Counted from the first letter of the stretch, positions 48,909-60,930 are shown. The stretch: 64,000 nt of DNA from Zhengitettix transpicula (GCA_037074705.1 CM073590.1:219386746-219450745), one strand, 5' to 3'. A program made the numbers and translations. The notes: generated by a model from the sequence alone, not told the origin.

Positions 48909-49740
48909 ATAAATAAATTAACCAAATTTTAATACAACAGTAATATAATGCAAAGTTTTATTAATTTTAAACGGTCGTTGTAGCACGAAGTCGGTGTCAT
49001 TGCAATTTAAGAACAAAATGATCAATTGGCGGTTGTTGACGAAAGCTGGTTTCAGAAAATATACAATAAACTTTTGAAATTATTTGAATGAGGTGGTTCG
49101 AATTTTATTGTTTATATATTAATCTTTGATCAGTTAAATAATAATTTACCAAAGAAGTCTATAGTCTGCTGGAAAGTGATGAAGTATGGAATGTTGCACG
49201 TAGCACTCCTGTACCATCAGGATAGACGCAGTCCCTAAACACAGGCGTTGCTTATCTGCGCTTGCTCTGCTAAACTCAGGCTCCGAAAGCGATAATATTC
49301 TAGCCATGAAGGTGTATTAGGATGGCTATCTGGTCGCTGAGCTTGCTGCCTGCCACATTACGGATTCAGTGCCTGGCGTTGACTCTGTGGACTGTCGCCT
49401 GTGCATGCGGACACTGCAAATTGCCTCCCCGGTCTGCAGTCACTTGCACCTTCCAATAAAACAGGCACACCTCATAAAACGGATCATGGGAAAATAATTT
49501 TCTGAACTGAAATATTCTTCACACGTAATTTCCTTGAATGAGGGATAAAACAGTTTATGGCACATTAAAAGAGTACACATGTCGATTCAGGAAAACGTGA
49601 TACGGTAAGACCGTTTGCAAAGGCCAAAATAATATTTTCAGAAATGGGAAAATATATTTTCTATCTTACAGTTTCATTTATAAAATATTAATGTCTAATA
49701 TTTTCAAACAGAAAACATTAAATATCGATAAAACCTAAAT
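48909..49740. other. Non-coding DNA with GC-richer block at 49160-49460
   Basis: A mixed-composition block without sustained frame or recognised domain; possible conserved non-coding sequence. The rest is AT-rich. Confidence 0.4.
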
Positions 49741-49749
49741 TTAATGAAG
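49741..49749. repeat. Target-site duplication, left (family H copy 7)
   Basis: TTAATGAAG, identical to 50314-50322. Confidence 0.75.
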
Positions 49750-50313
49750 GGACGCTCAGATTGGGGCACATAAGCCTGCGAGAGGATTCTCTCGCGGGTA
49801 ACCTGCGAGGGATATTCTCTCGCAGGTCGAACCTTTTAGGAGAGATACGAAGGGGCTACCTTTGGGGATGCCTTTTCCTCTCTGTTTTTGAACTAAGGTT
49901 CCCACAAGCCGAGGCACCTCGGCCTGTTTTGAGAGGTGTATGTTCCCGTGTCGCAGACCTTGGGCATACGGTAAGAGTTGTCCACTATTCCCATTGGAAT
50001 AGTCGGCCAGCTGCCTCCTGAACTGGTCAAGACACGGAGAATGGAATGCTGCGTCCCCACAGTAAACTCCTCTCCCGCTATCGGAAGGGCGTGAGACAAG
50101 TACCCAGTGCCCGACCTACCTGATGCAGGTTTTTCTAGGGTTTTCTCTGCATTTCTTTAGGCGAATGCCGGGTAGGATCCTTAAAATATATCCCGGGGGC
50201 CCTAGTTAACCCTTGGCTACCTTCCTCTACCCTTCCACATCCCTTCTTATGCTGTTAAAGGGGAGTTGCCCAAAGTGGATTACCCTCATGTAGCCTGTTG
50301 CCCTAAAAAAAAA
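49750..50313 (+). repeat. Family H SINE-like element, copy 7 (double-hairpin subfamily)
   Basis: Starts with about 24 bp not seen in other copies (GGACGCTCAGATTGGGGCAC..), then two successive CCTGCGAGAG/CTCTCGC hairpins (49774-49797, 49801-49824), then the AGGAGAGATACGAAGGGGCT segment of the second subfamily, the common body, and an A-tail. A 9-bp target duplication flanks it. It may be the most complete 5' end in the window. Confidence 0.92.
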
Positions 50314-51240
50314 TTAATGAAGATATGAACAATTATAGCTCATTGGTTCAGAGAAGAAATTAATTTTTTTATTCTCAAGACAAGGTTTGAGTAATTTGGT
50401 AGCATTAAATAATCTGATTTCCCAACACAATGCAAGGATAAGCGGGAAATCTTCAATCAGGATACTCGGATGTGGATTCAATCCTCGATTCCAATATGAA
50501 ACTACTTCAGTAACCTATATAAAAAATAACTCGTTTCTTAGTTAAAAACGTGTCATTAACCATTCATCATATAAAAATATTCACAATTATGATTAAAAAA
50601 TTGTCAGTGTTCATTCGTTTCCTTCGGCAATTATCCAATTTTATAGCCATTCATTTTAACATTTACTGACTATTACGTGCATTATAACGTCATAAAAATG
50701 TTCAATGGCTATTCAAAATTAATTGTTTAAATATCTAATTATCCGATTATTAAATAATATCTACTTTTTTTGTTAGTGAAGGAAGAGTACAATTTTGGGA
50801 CAACTTTACCTTTTAAGATCTCGTTGTCCATGGTAAGCTTAGGGCTAAGAACAGCAGTCCAATGGCCGCCCGTTATGAGCTATACCAGTTACGAACGAAG
50901 TGATTGAGCGACGAATGAGTGAGTGAGTGAGATCGAGCGCTTCACATACAGCAAAAACCACTGATTTAAGATTCCACGAGCGAAGACGCGGTTGAACACA
51001 ACTGAACATCTTCGATCGGCAACAAAAATTAGTCCTGTTAAATACCGACAAAATACTAATACTGTACATTCCTTAAGAGTTTTTATTTTATGATTCCATT
51101 CTATTAGCTTACAAATTAAATGGTGAAGAAAATTTGTGGTTTGAAATTTGATTACGATTCGCTTAAATGGATACTGGCAGTTTGGTACATTTTTTGATAC
51201 ACAATTTTTAGTACAAGTTAAGTAGTGTTAATGCCAGCCT
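50314..51240. other. Non-coding DNA with GC-richer block at 50830-51030
   Basis: AT-rich, then a CpG-containing block with a TGAG/GAGT tetranucleotide run at 50914-50932. No domain recognised in the minus-strand frame at 50845-51069. Confidence 0.4.
50914..50932. repeat. (GAGT)n microsatellite
   Basis: AATGAGTGAGTGAGTGAGA, about four units. Confidence 0.85.
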
Positions 51241-51477
51241 GCTGTGACGTAGCGGTCAGCGTCATTACCTCGCCTCACAGAGGTCCCGGGTTCGTATCTC
51301 GGCATGACCAACGATGTTTCTGCTCATCCTGGTCACGAAAAATGGGGACAAGACTGAGGTAGAATCGACTCACTGACCACGTGTCGCTCCTAAATCCAAA
51401 AGTGTCATGTAAGGTGACAGACTGACAAACGTCCCAGGTTGGCCAAGGCTCTCATTGGTCGAGTCATCAAAAAAAAA
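51241..51477 (+). repeat. tRNA-derived SINE S3 (best copy)
   Basis: The head has an A-box-like TGACGTAGCGG at 51245-51255 and a B box GGTTCGTATCT at 51289-51299, at tRNA-like spacing. The body is about 170 bp and ends in a nine-base A-tail (51469-51477). Its body matches the relic at 17900 and its head the relic at 925. Acceptor-stem pairing is absent, so it is not a tRNA gene. No convincing target duplication. Confidence 0.8.
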
Positions 51478-51919
51478 GGAGAAGATGGGTTAATTGATTT
51501 ATGCCATGAGAGTCAGGACATTTTTGACGCGAAACACAATTTAATTTATATTACCCTCTAATAAATAAATTTTATCCGCAGGACACAACAACAAATTCTA
51601 GAAGTTATATAGAAACCATTTGTAAGCATTATCAAATTGTATATACCGCCTTAGTCAAAATTCAAGAGCAAAAGTGTTACAAGCTCAATTATTAACAGTA
51701 GATCACTTTAAACTGTTATTCTCTGACTGTAATATAATTAGTGGATATTATTCTCGGATTTTCCATGGCCGCGATAGTTATATGATAAGGAGGCTAAATA
51801 ATAATACGAGTTCAGAAGAGAAGCAAGGGAAAATGTGTAGTCAGGAAGATAAACGGATTAGATGAAAGAAATAGGCCAAAGACAAAAATATAGCAAGATG
51901 AAATAGGAAACCATTTCGT
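51478..51919. other. AT-rich non-coding DNA
   Basis: Nothing recognised. A small frame at 51674-51865 has no domain. Confidence 0.55.
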
Positions 51920-52323
51920 TTTTAGAGTAACAGGATACATGAGGGTAATTAACATGGTGACAACTCCCCTTTAATAGCATAAGAATGGGGAATTCGGCAA
52001 TGGGTAGAGGAAGGTAGGCAAGGGATAACTAGGGCCCCAGGTTATTTTAAGGATCCTATCTGGCTTTTGCTTAAAAGTGATGCAGGAAAACCCCTAGAAA
52101 ACCTGCATCAGGTAGGTCGGGCATTTAGTACTTGTCGCTCGTCCTTCTGATGGCGGAAGAAGGGTTTTCTGTGGGAACGCAGCATTCCCTTCTCCGTGCT
52201 TCGACCAGTTTAGGTGGAAGCTGGCCGACTGTTCCAATGGGAACAGACAACAGCTCTTACGGTAAGCCCAAGGTCTGTCACTCCAGAAAATACAGCTCTA
52301 AAAAACATGCCGAGGCGCCTCGA
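51920..52323 (-). repeat. Family H SINE-like element, copy 8 (diverged, 5'-truncated)
   Basis: Minus-strand copy, more diverged than the others (for example AACAGGATACATGAGGGTAA and TTAGTACTTGTCGCTCGTCC), ending near GCCGAGGCGCCTCGA without the 5' hairpin. Only a doubtful TCGTTT duplication at the edges. Probably an older insertion. Confidence 0.87.
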
Positions 52324-53439
52324 TCGTTTCTAACAGTACACAAGTTCTGAGTGTCCTCATAGTCATGAGAGTTAAAACAACCCCAGTGGTGATACCACAT
52401 CGTTGTCTCAAAATTTCATTCCTAATATACTTTATGCCTAGTGGTCAAGTTGTATTTTCTGTTTACTACTTCTAATTCGTATATTTATTTTCCAAATAAA
52501 TTTAAAGGTTTAATTTCGACATGGAAGCTACGAAGTATAGAAGAGAGTCTATGTGGGCAATGTTAATAAAATCATTCATGATTTTAAAATTCATGGTGAA
52601 GTCGTAGTAGACGTATTATTTGACAAGAGGAAAACTGCAACTTAGCGAATGAAAGAATGAGAAAGAAATCTACGAATATGCTTGCTGTTTTGCCAAATGT
52701 TGCATTACGTCTGAAACAGATGAGTATTTAAACCAATATGACTAAAAGACATTATTCTCATTGAACTGAGTAGTAATTATATTTAAATAAATCATGTTTT
52801 ATCAATTAGTCCTATTCGGATTGCGCGGAATATTACTACTTGGTTACATAATTCGATTTATGTACAAAATTTTAATAAGACTCGTTTAATTTCGTTAAAT
52901 TATCTCATTAAATTTTGAAAATCTTTTGTCATCGAGAAATCCAATGTATTCATACAGCAGTGGTATACATATTTAACTAGGCCGACCTAAGTTAAATATC
53001 AACTTCAAATTCAGACACTCCAGCCGAAAATTTAATTTTAACATGTTCTTGAAAGTTGTAAATTTTGATAAAATATACGATCATTCTTAAATTCGCTATG
53101 GGCGTCGGCTATGATATAAGATTAAAAATAGAAGTTCTAAAATATTGGGAATAATTATTTAAACAAGCTAAGATTACTTTCATCTATACTGTAGTAACAA
53201 TATGCCACTAGAATATTAATCGTTTGAATTGTTGTAAAAGTGGAACGTAGTTAATCGTTTTTTGGTTTTAATTTATTGTTTATAGTTGCATCAGCATAAA
53301 AATCATTGGCGACTTTCCATACCTACTACATTAAATTATTACAATTAATTCATATTAAATATACATTTTATTCGTAATTTCACATTCATTTGTTATTTAT
53401 ATTAGATCTTGAATGCCGGTTTCCTTACTAAGCTGATTA
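52324..53439. other. AT-rich non-coding DNA
   Basis: No coding or repeat signal recognised. Confidence 0.55.
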
Positions 53440-53725
53440 TTCATTGTCGCTGCTTAAGTGCATATCTCGCTTATCTTGTACTTCTTAATTGTGGTTGTTC
53501 TAGTCCTGTCGTGCTTTGGGCAGTCGTAGAGGATATGCTGGATCGTCAGGGCAGCCTTGCACACGTCACATGTAGGTTGCGGTGACCTAGAGAATTGATA
53601 ACAGTGCGTGAGGCTAGAATGGAGAGTTCTTAACCTAGCAACAACCACCTGCTGTCTCCGTGACAGATTGCCAGTTTGGATATTTCCTTTAAAGTTAATC
53701 TTATGTAACGGGTAAACAGGGTTGT
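53440..53725 (-). pseudogene. Non-LTR retrotransposon (jockey-like) ORF2 C-terminus, relic
   Basis: The frame at 53454-53867 (minus) contains, in its last 90 residues, the C-terminal region typical of jockey-group ORF2 proteins: LSRRQQVVVARLRTLHSSL, then a cysteine-histidine motif PTCDVC-KAALTIQ-H-ILYD-C (CX2CX7HX4C). In full elements this follows the reverse transcriptase and, in some clades, an RNase H domain. Sequence upstream of about 53725 in the frame looks AT-driven and unrelated, so the element is 5'-truncated. The frame continues to the stop at 53454. No clear tail or duplication identified. Confidence 0.85.
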
Positions 53726-56700
53726 GAGAAAGAATATAACGGTAATAAAATGCCAAGGAGATTGAATAAAAACTTGTGAGATACTTAAATGAGAACACGC
53801 TGTTAGTGGAGAAATAAATATTTGGAGAAGTTGAGAAAAGTTGTTTCTGGACAAAAAATTGGCTCAAAATTAAATCAGGGGAAAACTTAAGTTTTATTTT
53901 CTATGAAGACTTAAAATGACGAAGCTATTTCAGTTCGTTCTATAACGTAATTTATACATAAAGTTTAAATAATGGAAAATACATTTTTGAAACATAAGAG
54001 ATTGTTAAAACTACGGTTGGTAAATTTCTTCAATTTTCTCTTCTTTGGAAAGGTGCGTTGACGTCAGCCATGGGCCGATTTATCGATCAAGTCATTAAGG
54101 CGGTGAAGAGCGCGTATTAGCGGCGCGGATCCGTCGTATTGTTTGACAGAGATTGCTGCTTACTCGAGAGGCTCGCACTGTATCCATTACAACACGCGAG
54201 AGGGTGAACGAGAGCGTGCATAATTGATGCTCGTACCCTCTCCCCCACAGCAGCAGAGCAGGTAACGTATTGCGATATGGCACCGCGCTATTCTCCAGGG
54301 AAACCTGCTTCTGGAGGGGAGCCTTCGGAGCGGAAAAGGCGCTCGCTGCCAACCAGACAGACTCCTCAAACAATGCCGGGCTAATTGCAACGCCAATTCT
54401 ATGGACCAAACATCAGCAGCCTTCAAATGTTCTTTTATCAAACGTCGTAATGAAATGGAGACGCGGAAACGAACTGAAACCTCAATTGATTTAATGGGCG
54501 TCGGCCACGGTATCACGATGAGACATCTGAATTGTCAACAGGCTCATGTTCAGTGTAAAGTAGTGAAAATTCAATATTGTAATAACAAATCGGATGATAT
54601 TGAATTAAGTTTTTAAATATGTATATTATTTTAAATTTCTATATTTTACAGTACTGTAACAAGATCAAATAATATTACGAACTTGCTGGGCGCCGGGCGT
54701 TTTCCGAAGTACTTATTTATATAAACCTTAAAAGTTTAATTGTATATTAATCTTTATTCAAGAAGTGATTTAACCTAAATCTAACTGTTCCTAGTTCTGT
54801 ACATACTTCCGACCCATAGTGCATCAATTCAACAGCTGTAAAATACATTGAATTTTAATGCATCAATCGTAACAAACATCCCTTCGAATTTCTTTACGAA
54901 TGGAGTATGGCAGGATATAATTTTCCCTCAGTCTTCAGCCATTAAGAAAGATTAAATTGATGAAATTCTGAGTTAGATTCACAATATAAACAAATGGTCG
55001 CCATTTTGGAGTCATTAATATGGCAGTAAAATTAACTTCATTTGTCGCAAGGATGGTAAAGTATGTCGTATTGTTTTTATTATCATTCGATGAAGTATTA
55101 CTGGAAAAAATTATGCTTTTTAATTCAATGAAAATATTTCTACTTTATTTCATTACGGAAAAAGGTTCTATTGCCTTTGTTCGTCGCGTAGTCACGTCTA
55201 ACTCTCTCGCGTGATTTCACTGCCTCTTAAAAACAATTTATCACATTTTTCAATTATAATTATTTCCACATTTACGCTAGGGGTTTCTCACCCCCACAAT
55301 ATTTTTTCTCGCGTTAAAATGTGTATGCAGATTAACGCAAATACATACATACAAATATACTTTCTTTTTTATTATATAGATTAAAATGGTATACGTTAAA
55401 TCTTCACAGATGATAATTAACACAAGTCTTTTCAAAATGTATATTATTGGGCTCAACTATCAGTGGTCGGGATTTAATTGAAATTATAAATTAAAATGTT
55501 TTTGTTTACTAATTTAAAGTCTACCTCCAGGCAATTTCCTAGAATTTGGCGATTAGCGACGAAAATTTCACTTTGCAACTAGGAACACATCTGGCCAAAA
55601 TACAGGTACAAATTGACATTTCTCCATTTTCAAGTCTCTTAATTTAAACCCAAATTCTCTCTCCACTTCTCCATTTTCTTTAACTGAAAATTTACAAATA
55701 TTTACTCAATCTCACTAATTATCTTTAAATCCTTGCTTCTGGCCATAGAACCGTAAACCCTTTCATTCTCCAATAAGACTTCCATCTTCCATTAACCCTT
55801 TGTCATTGTTAACTGCCCTCCTATGATGGTTCTCCGCTGACGATCTCCCACCACCACTTTGCCACTCTCCCTTTGTCCACCGAAATGCTCTCCAAGCAAT
55901 CCTTCGTACCACTCACAGTTTCCACTCACAATTTCACTCTCAATCTTCAGAGAAAAAGTACACGCCCTTGCTGACCAGTCATCAAATACTAAAATAGCCT
56001 ATTTTATTTTATTTTTACGTCAGGAATATTTCACGAAAATTTAAAGATAATTAACATTTTGTTTAAAATTCAAAAAGTTACTAACCTTAAAACCTTATCA
56101 ACACAAAATTTCTGTACATATCTGCAGCCCTCTCATTTCGTCATAGCCAGGCTGAGAAAACGTTTACAAGTCCAAAAAAAAATCTTTCTTTCAGTCAGAC
56201 GGCCTGAAGTAAATAAAAATATGTACCGAAACATTTTTGAATATTAATTAAAGACTTTACAGTTATTAAAGTTTTTTTATTACAAAAAACGTTAATGGTC
56301 TTTTAATAGTCGTTAATTACTGATTGAAAAGCAGGTGTAAAAATAAAATATGGTGCTGTTTTAGTATTTTAAAACAGAAAAATATGTTTATGAACTTGCT
56401 AAAATATTTTGCGAAAAATTCCCTCGTCATTACTACCCAACTTTTGTATACATTGAATCTCTTGACTAAAATACTGCCAATGAATCAATTCAGTGCCAAC
56501 TATGGTGACCGAATAGTTAATTACGAAAAAACTCAAGGAAACTTCGCTGATGCTAAAAAAAATTCGGTAAACAGCTCTGTGGACAGAGTTCGAATAATAA
56601 TAATGCGACTACAAACAATTGTGAAGAGGAGCGAGTAAAAGCACGCCACGGAGTTATAAATGCGTCGAGTCGAAGACTGTTATTTCTTGCTCGAGAACGG

Positions 56701-57924
56701 CAAAAAGTCCGATGGGAAACGAACGTCGAGTCATAGCGACCCAATACACAAAAAATATTAAGAATTGCATATTGTTTTAAAATGAATTGTTTTTCTGCTT
56801 AACCTTGATCCATGGTTTACTCTTCAATATTTAAATTATGTTGTAATTTGTTTAGGAATATGTGGTCTTATTACAGTTTCATTCTCGTTGAAAATCAAAT
56901 AAGAAAACATTAAATGTATTTGTTTTAAGATTAATGTTATTTTTACAAAGAAATAATCTTCACTGAATGGTTTCTTATATTACGCTTAATGAAGCTTTGA
57001 AAATGTAAACCAGAAAAGTATAAAAACGTTTATGTATTAATTTTGTGTGTTATTTGGCTATTTATTTATTGAAATTAGCTAAGTAATCAAAAAAGAGTCT
57101 GCTTGATTGACCACACACCAGAAGGAGAACTTATCAGTAATTAGTGTATAAATAATATAATGTGAAGTAATTTACCTCATTAAAATTCCAATTCATGAAG
57201 ACTCATCTCCCTCATTTGTGTTACGATCAAGAACTTTTCCTCGTGCTATAGTCACGAAAAAAGTATAAATGTTTCTCCATTCTCCATTATATCCTTCCGC
57301 ATAGCGAGGAAATACCTAAAAAAACACTCATCATCCTCCACTTTTGCGAATATGAGCATTTGTATTATATTTGCCATATTTTTTATATTTTAATCTGAAT
57401 GTTAAAGACAAATAAAAATAAGCGTCGCTCAAAATAGAGAATAATATTATTATGACCCCAGTAATTCTGAGTTGACGTACAGTTAATTCTGCGATTCATT
57501 GTCAGTAGATTTGTTGGTATTAATTTTAAAATACTGTTACTTGAAACACAATGCAGCTCATTACTCTTTCCGGTTGAAGGACCAGTTAATTTTACTGATA
57601 CTCAAATTTTGAATATATGTCAGCCGTAACTTTATTATTCACAGATAAAAATCAGAAAATGAGAACTCAAACACCTCTGTAACAAAAACAGAATTGGAAC
57701 GTATTATCGATCGCTCATTATTTCCGTTAACTTAGCAGCGTCACGGCAACACATTTAGTGACACATTAACCAACTTACTCTGAAGTGTCCAGAGCGAGAT
57801 AATAAACCTCAATTCAAAACATTCTAAATTTACACAACCCTGTTACAGTTGAAAAATATTCCATTGTTGGCTGAATATTGTAAATCTTTGTAATGTTATC
57901 TGTCCAAAATGTAAATATCTATCA
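53726..57924. other. Non-coding DNA with GC-rich block at 54040-54500
   Basis: The block at 54040-54500 is the most GC-rich unexplained segment of the window, with a CRE palindrome TGACGTCA (54059-54066) and open frames on both strands (54095-54516) without recognisable domains. From 54600 to 57924 the sequence is AT-rich, with a pyrimidine-rich part at about 55640-55960. Small frames there have no domains. Confidence 0.4.
54059..54066. promoter_or_regulatory. CRE-type palindrome TGACGTCA
   Basis: Exact consensus for CREB/ATF bZIP dimers at the start of a GC-rich block. An 8-mer can occur by chance; function not shown. Confidence 0.25.
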
Positions 57925-58345
57925 TTAGTACGCCCACTAATATAATATGGTGCAGTATGCTGGGATACGTATAGAAAAAAATCAGATAGAATCCTTAGAA
58001 AGTGTTCAGAAAAGGTCCGCAAAATTCATTCAGGTAGGACCTGGGCATGGGAGCGTAAAAGTAAAGCTGCTAGGGTGTGGGATGCACTACAGACGAGAAG
58101 GGAAACAGCCAGGCTACACGTTTTCTTTAAAGCCTTTTCCGGTCAAAAACCTTGGCAGAGTATTCGAGATAGATTGAGAGAACAGACTCGGTACGGGATG
58201 TTTAAGTTAAATGCCAGAAATAAAAAAACAGATGTTGGAAAATACTCATTCCCAAATAGGACAATAAATAACTGAAACAATTTACCTAGGGTAGTGTAGT
58301 GAAGTGTATTGAAGTAAAGTGAAGTGATAAACTAAGGAAAAATGG
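57925..58345 (+). pseudogene. Non-LTR retrotransposon ORF2 3' end, relic
   Basis: Pieces in three frames follow the order of a common insect LINE C-terminus. YGAVCWDTYRK (from 57945) is followed after a frameshift by NQIESLESVQKRSAKFIQ (57968-58021). After another shift come LQTRRETARLHVFFKAF, DRLREQTRYG and KKTDVGKYSFPNRTIN (58075-58270), with a stop in the final WNNLP-like piece. A GTGAAGT-type simple tail (58290-58335) follows, as in elements ending in microsatellite-like 3' tails. The reverse transcriptase catalytic core is absent, so this is a short 5'-truncated, dead copy. Exact clade not assigned. Confidence 0.85.
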
Positions 58346-59709
58346 TAACATTTTTGTATCCTTAGATAGTTAAATAGTTAGTTAATCGCTATTTACATGT
58401 ACATTTTCACTGTTCTTTCTTTCAGGCCAGTACAATATTAAGTCTTTCATTAAATTTTTCAAAATTAACATTTAATTATTATAATTTTATATACATGTAT
58501 TTATAGTTGAAATAATGTCCATAAACCTAATTATATTTTAAAATAATTATATTTAATTTACCCTAATTTCTTTCATTCTAACTTCTTTTATGTAATTTGT
58601 AATTTAATATTAACTTCATGCATCTACCATCAGTAAGTATGCACATTTGTAGATTAAATAAATACGTTCATTGCAGTTATATGTGTATGAATTTTTCCAT
58701 TAACAAATTGTGCAAATAATATTAATTAAATTGTATTTCAAAATTTAATTTGACTAGTTTAATGAAGAACCCCATCACTTACCTTGCCGAGGTTATTTTA
58801 TTTATTAAAAATAAAATAATTATGAATAGGGTAGACTGAGTTTTATAACCGAGTTATATATTTATTAATACTCAACGTTACAATAGGCGTGCTCTGCCAT
58901 CGCCGTCAGGTGGATTACGGTTGCTTTTTAAAGATCATTAATAAATATATAACGCGATTAGAAATCTGAGAATAATTTATTCATAATTTACACCGCAAAA
59001 GTCTCCGAAATATTATAATATGAGTAATATAAATCTGCTTACTTCAGAATTTATTTGCCCACATTCAAAATATCTCCTCAAACAACGTGCCAGAGGTACC
59101 TTTTCCTCTCGTTTATCGCCCAGTTTAGAGGTTCGTTCACGTCCGTATTTATGCTTTGCTTTGATTGTGAGTTTATGATACCGTTTCCGTAAATAAGTCT
59201 GTTAACCTATTTTGTACGTATATGTTACACGCTTTGTTTCTCGTTCGAGATTTAAATATAGCGTAGAGTTTGTGATCGTACCTTCTGCCTGCCAACGACT
59301 ACCGTTGTCAATAATCTACATTGTTGTCCCACCAACTCGGATAAATTTCTTGGACCATGTCTACAGCTTCCGAAACAAATAAATTTTTAATTATATTTAA
59401 TTGTGACGCGTTGTATTAGATGTTCCTTTTGATTATACAGTGAACTGGGGTTTTCTGAACGTTGGAGTTTCCTTATCTAAGCTCTTAGAGAACTTTATGT
59501 TGAAACCATTTACCTTTGCTTTAATATTAATTACAACTAATTTTCATAGAAATTGCAACTGATGCAAAATACTTGACATGAGGTAGTTGTCAAATCCGTA
59601 GGAAAAATTGTCTATATATTCTAGGATTTTCAAGTATGATAGTTGATAAATCCGCTCACTTCCGGCAGTTGTTTATATATCTTTTCTATATGATAATGTA
59701 TTTTGTGTC
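58346..59709. other. AT-rich non-coding DNA
   Basis: No coding or RNA gene signal. A mixed-composition segment at about 59080-59360 is unassigned. Confidence 0.5.
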
Positions 59710-59722
59710 ACTTTTCCAATAA
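59710..59722. repeat. Target sequence copy 1 (family H pair)
   Basis: ACTTTTCCAATAA. Recurs at 60274-60286 and (12 bp) at 60931-60942. Confidence 0.92.
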
Positions 59723-60273
59723 TAAGTAACCCTGCGAGAGGATTTCTCGCAGGTGAACCTTCCCAGAGAGCTCTGGCGGGGGCTACCTTTGGGGATGCTC
59801 TCACATCTCTCTGGTTTTTTTGAACTAAGGTTCCCACATGCCGAGGCACCTCGGTCTGTTTTGAGAGGTGTATGTTCCGGGGTCGCAGACCTTCGACATA
59901 CGGCAAGAGTCGTCCGCTATTCCTATTGGGAATAGTCGGCCAGCTGCCTCCTAAACTGGTCGAGGCACGGAGAAGGAAATGCTGCGTCCCCACAGCAAAC
60001 TCCTCTCCCGCTATCGGAAGGGCGTGGGACAAGTACCCAATGCCCGACCTACCCGATGCAAGTTTTTCTAGGGTTTTCCCTGAATTTCTTTAGGCGAATG
60101 CCGGGTAGGATCCTTAAACCATAGCCCGGGGGCCCTAGTTAACCCTTGGCTACCTTCCTCTACCCTTCCGCATCCCCCCTTTCTAATCCCTTCCAATGCT
60201 ATTAAAGGGGAGTTGCCCAATGTGGATCACCCTCATGTAGCCTGTTGCCCTAAAAATAATAATAAAAAAAAAA
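59723..60273 (+). repeat. Family H SINE-like element, copy 9 (full-length, single-hairpin subfamily)
   Basis: Apparently complete: a single 5' hairpin CCTGCGAGAG/TCTCGCAGG (59731-59753), CCAGAGAGCTCTGGCGGGGG (single-hairpin subfamily), the full common body, TAGCCTGTTGCCC, and an A-rich tail with AATAATAA. Reference copy for the family in this window, about 550 bp. A 119-codon antisense frame (59673-60032) and sense frames are by-products. Confidence 0.95.
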
Positions 60274-60286
60274 ACTTTTCCAATAA
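60274..60286. repeat. Target sequence copy 2 (between the pair)
   Basis: ACTTTTCCAATAA, shared by the tail side of copy 9 and the head side of copy 10. Confidence 0.92.
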
Positions 60287-60930
60287 AGGTCTGCGAGGGC
60301 TATTCTCTCGCAGGCAGTACCTGCGAGGGATGTTCTCTCGCAGGCAGAACCTTGTAGGAGAGATACGAAGGGGCTACCTCTGGGGATGCCTTTTCCTCTC
60401 CGTTTTTCACCTAAGGTTCCCACAAGCCGAGGCACCTCGACCTGTTCTGAGAGGCTTGCTGAGAATGATACAGAAACTGCAATGGAACAGCTCAACGCTT
60501 TGCAAGTTACAAGAGGAGATTTTATAGCAACTGGTCAGTATGTTCCGGGGTCATGGACCTTGGGCATACGGTAAGAGTTGTCCGCTATTCCCATTGGAAT
60601 AGTCGGCCAGCTGCCTCGTAAACTGGTCGAGGCACGGAGAAGAGAATTCTGCGTCAGCACAGCAAACTTCTCTCCCGCTATCGGAAGGGCGTGGGACAAG
60701 TACCCAATGCCCGACCTACCTGATGCAGGTTTTTCTAGGGTTTGTCCTGCATTTCTTTAGGCGAAAGCCGGGTAGGATCCTTAAAATATATCCCGGGGGC
60801 CCTAGTTAACCCTTGGCTACCTTCCTCTACCCTTCCACATCCCTTCTTATGCTATTAAAGGGGAGTTGCCACCATATGGATTACCCTCATGTAGCCTGTT
60901 AACCCCCCCCCCAAAAAAAAAAAAAAAAAA
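60287..60930 (+). repeat. Family H SINE-like element, copy 10 (double-hairpin subfamily with an 83-bp insert)
   Basis: Two 5' hairpins (about 60290-60313 and 60319-60342) and AGGAGAGATACGAAGGGGCT assign it to the double-hairpin subfamily with copy 7. An 83-bp segment absent from all other copies sits at 60455-60537. The 3' end has an 11-base C-run followed by about 19 A. The same target sequence flanks both sides. Confidence 0.93.
60455..60537 (+). other. Foreign 83-bp open insert inside family H copy 10
   Basis: Consensus GAGAGG-T-GTATGTTCCGG is interrupted by sequence not seen elsewhere in the window. In one frame it reads through without stops as LAENDTETAMEQLNALQVTR then GDFIATGQ, which looks protein-like (hydrophilic, balanced, unlike AT-driven frames). 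I do not recognise the protein. It may be a piece of a host mRNA captured by template switching. No duplication borders it. Confidence 0.55.

Noticed and set aside
54095..54516. Overlapping minus-strand frames of 104 and 109 codons as coding exons
   Set aside because: Both frames and a plus-strand frame are open over the same GC-rich block. No domain or codon signature separates one as real.
59673..60093. Open frames of 60-119 codons on both strands (also at 6622-7079, 49893-50099, 52132-52350), sharing the peptide start MSHALPI or its relatives
   Set aside because: They coincide with family H copies, exist on both strands and stay open because the repeat body is GC-richer. They are antisense or sense shadows of a non-coding repeat.
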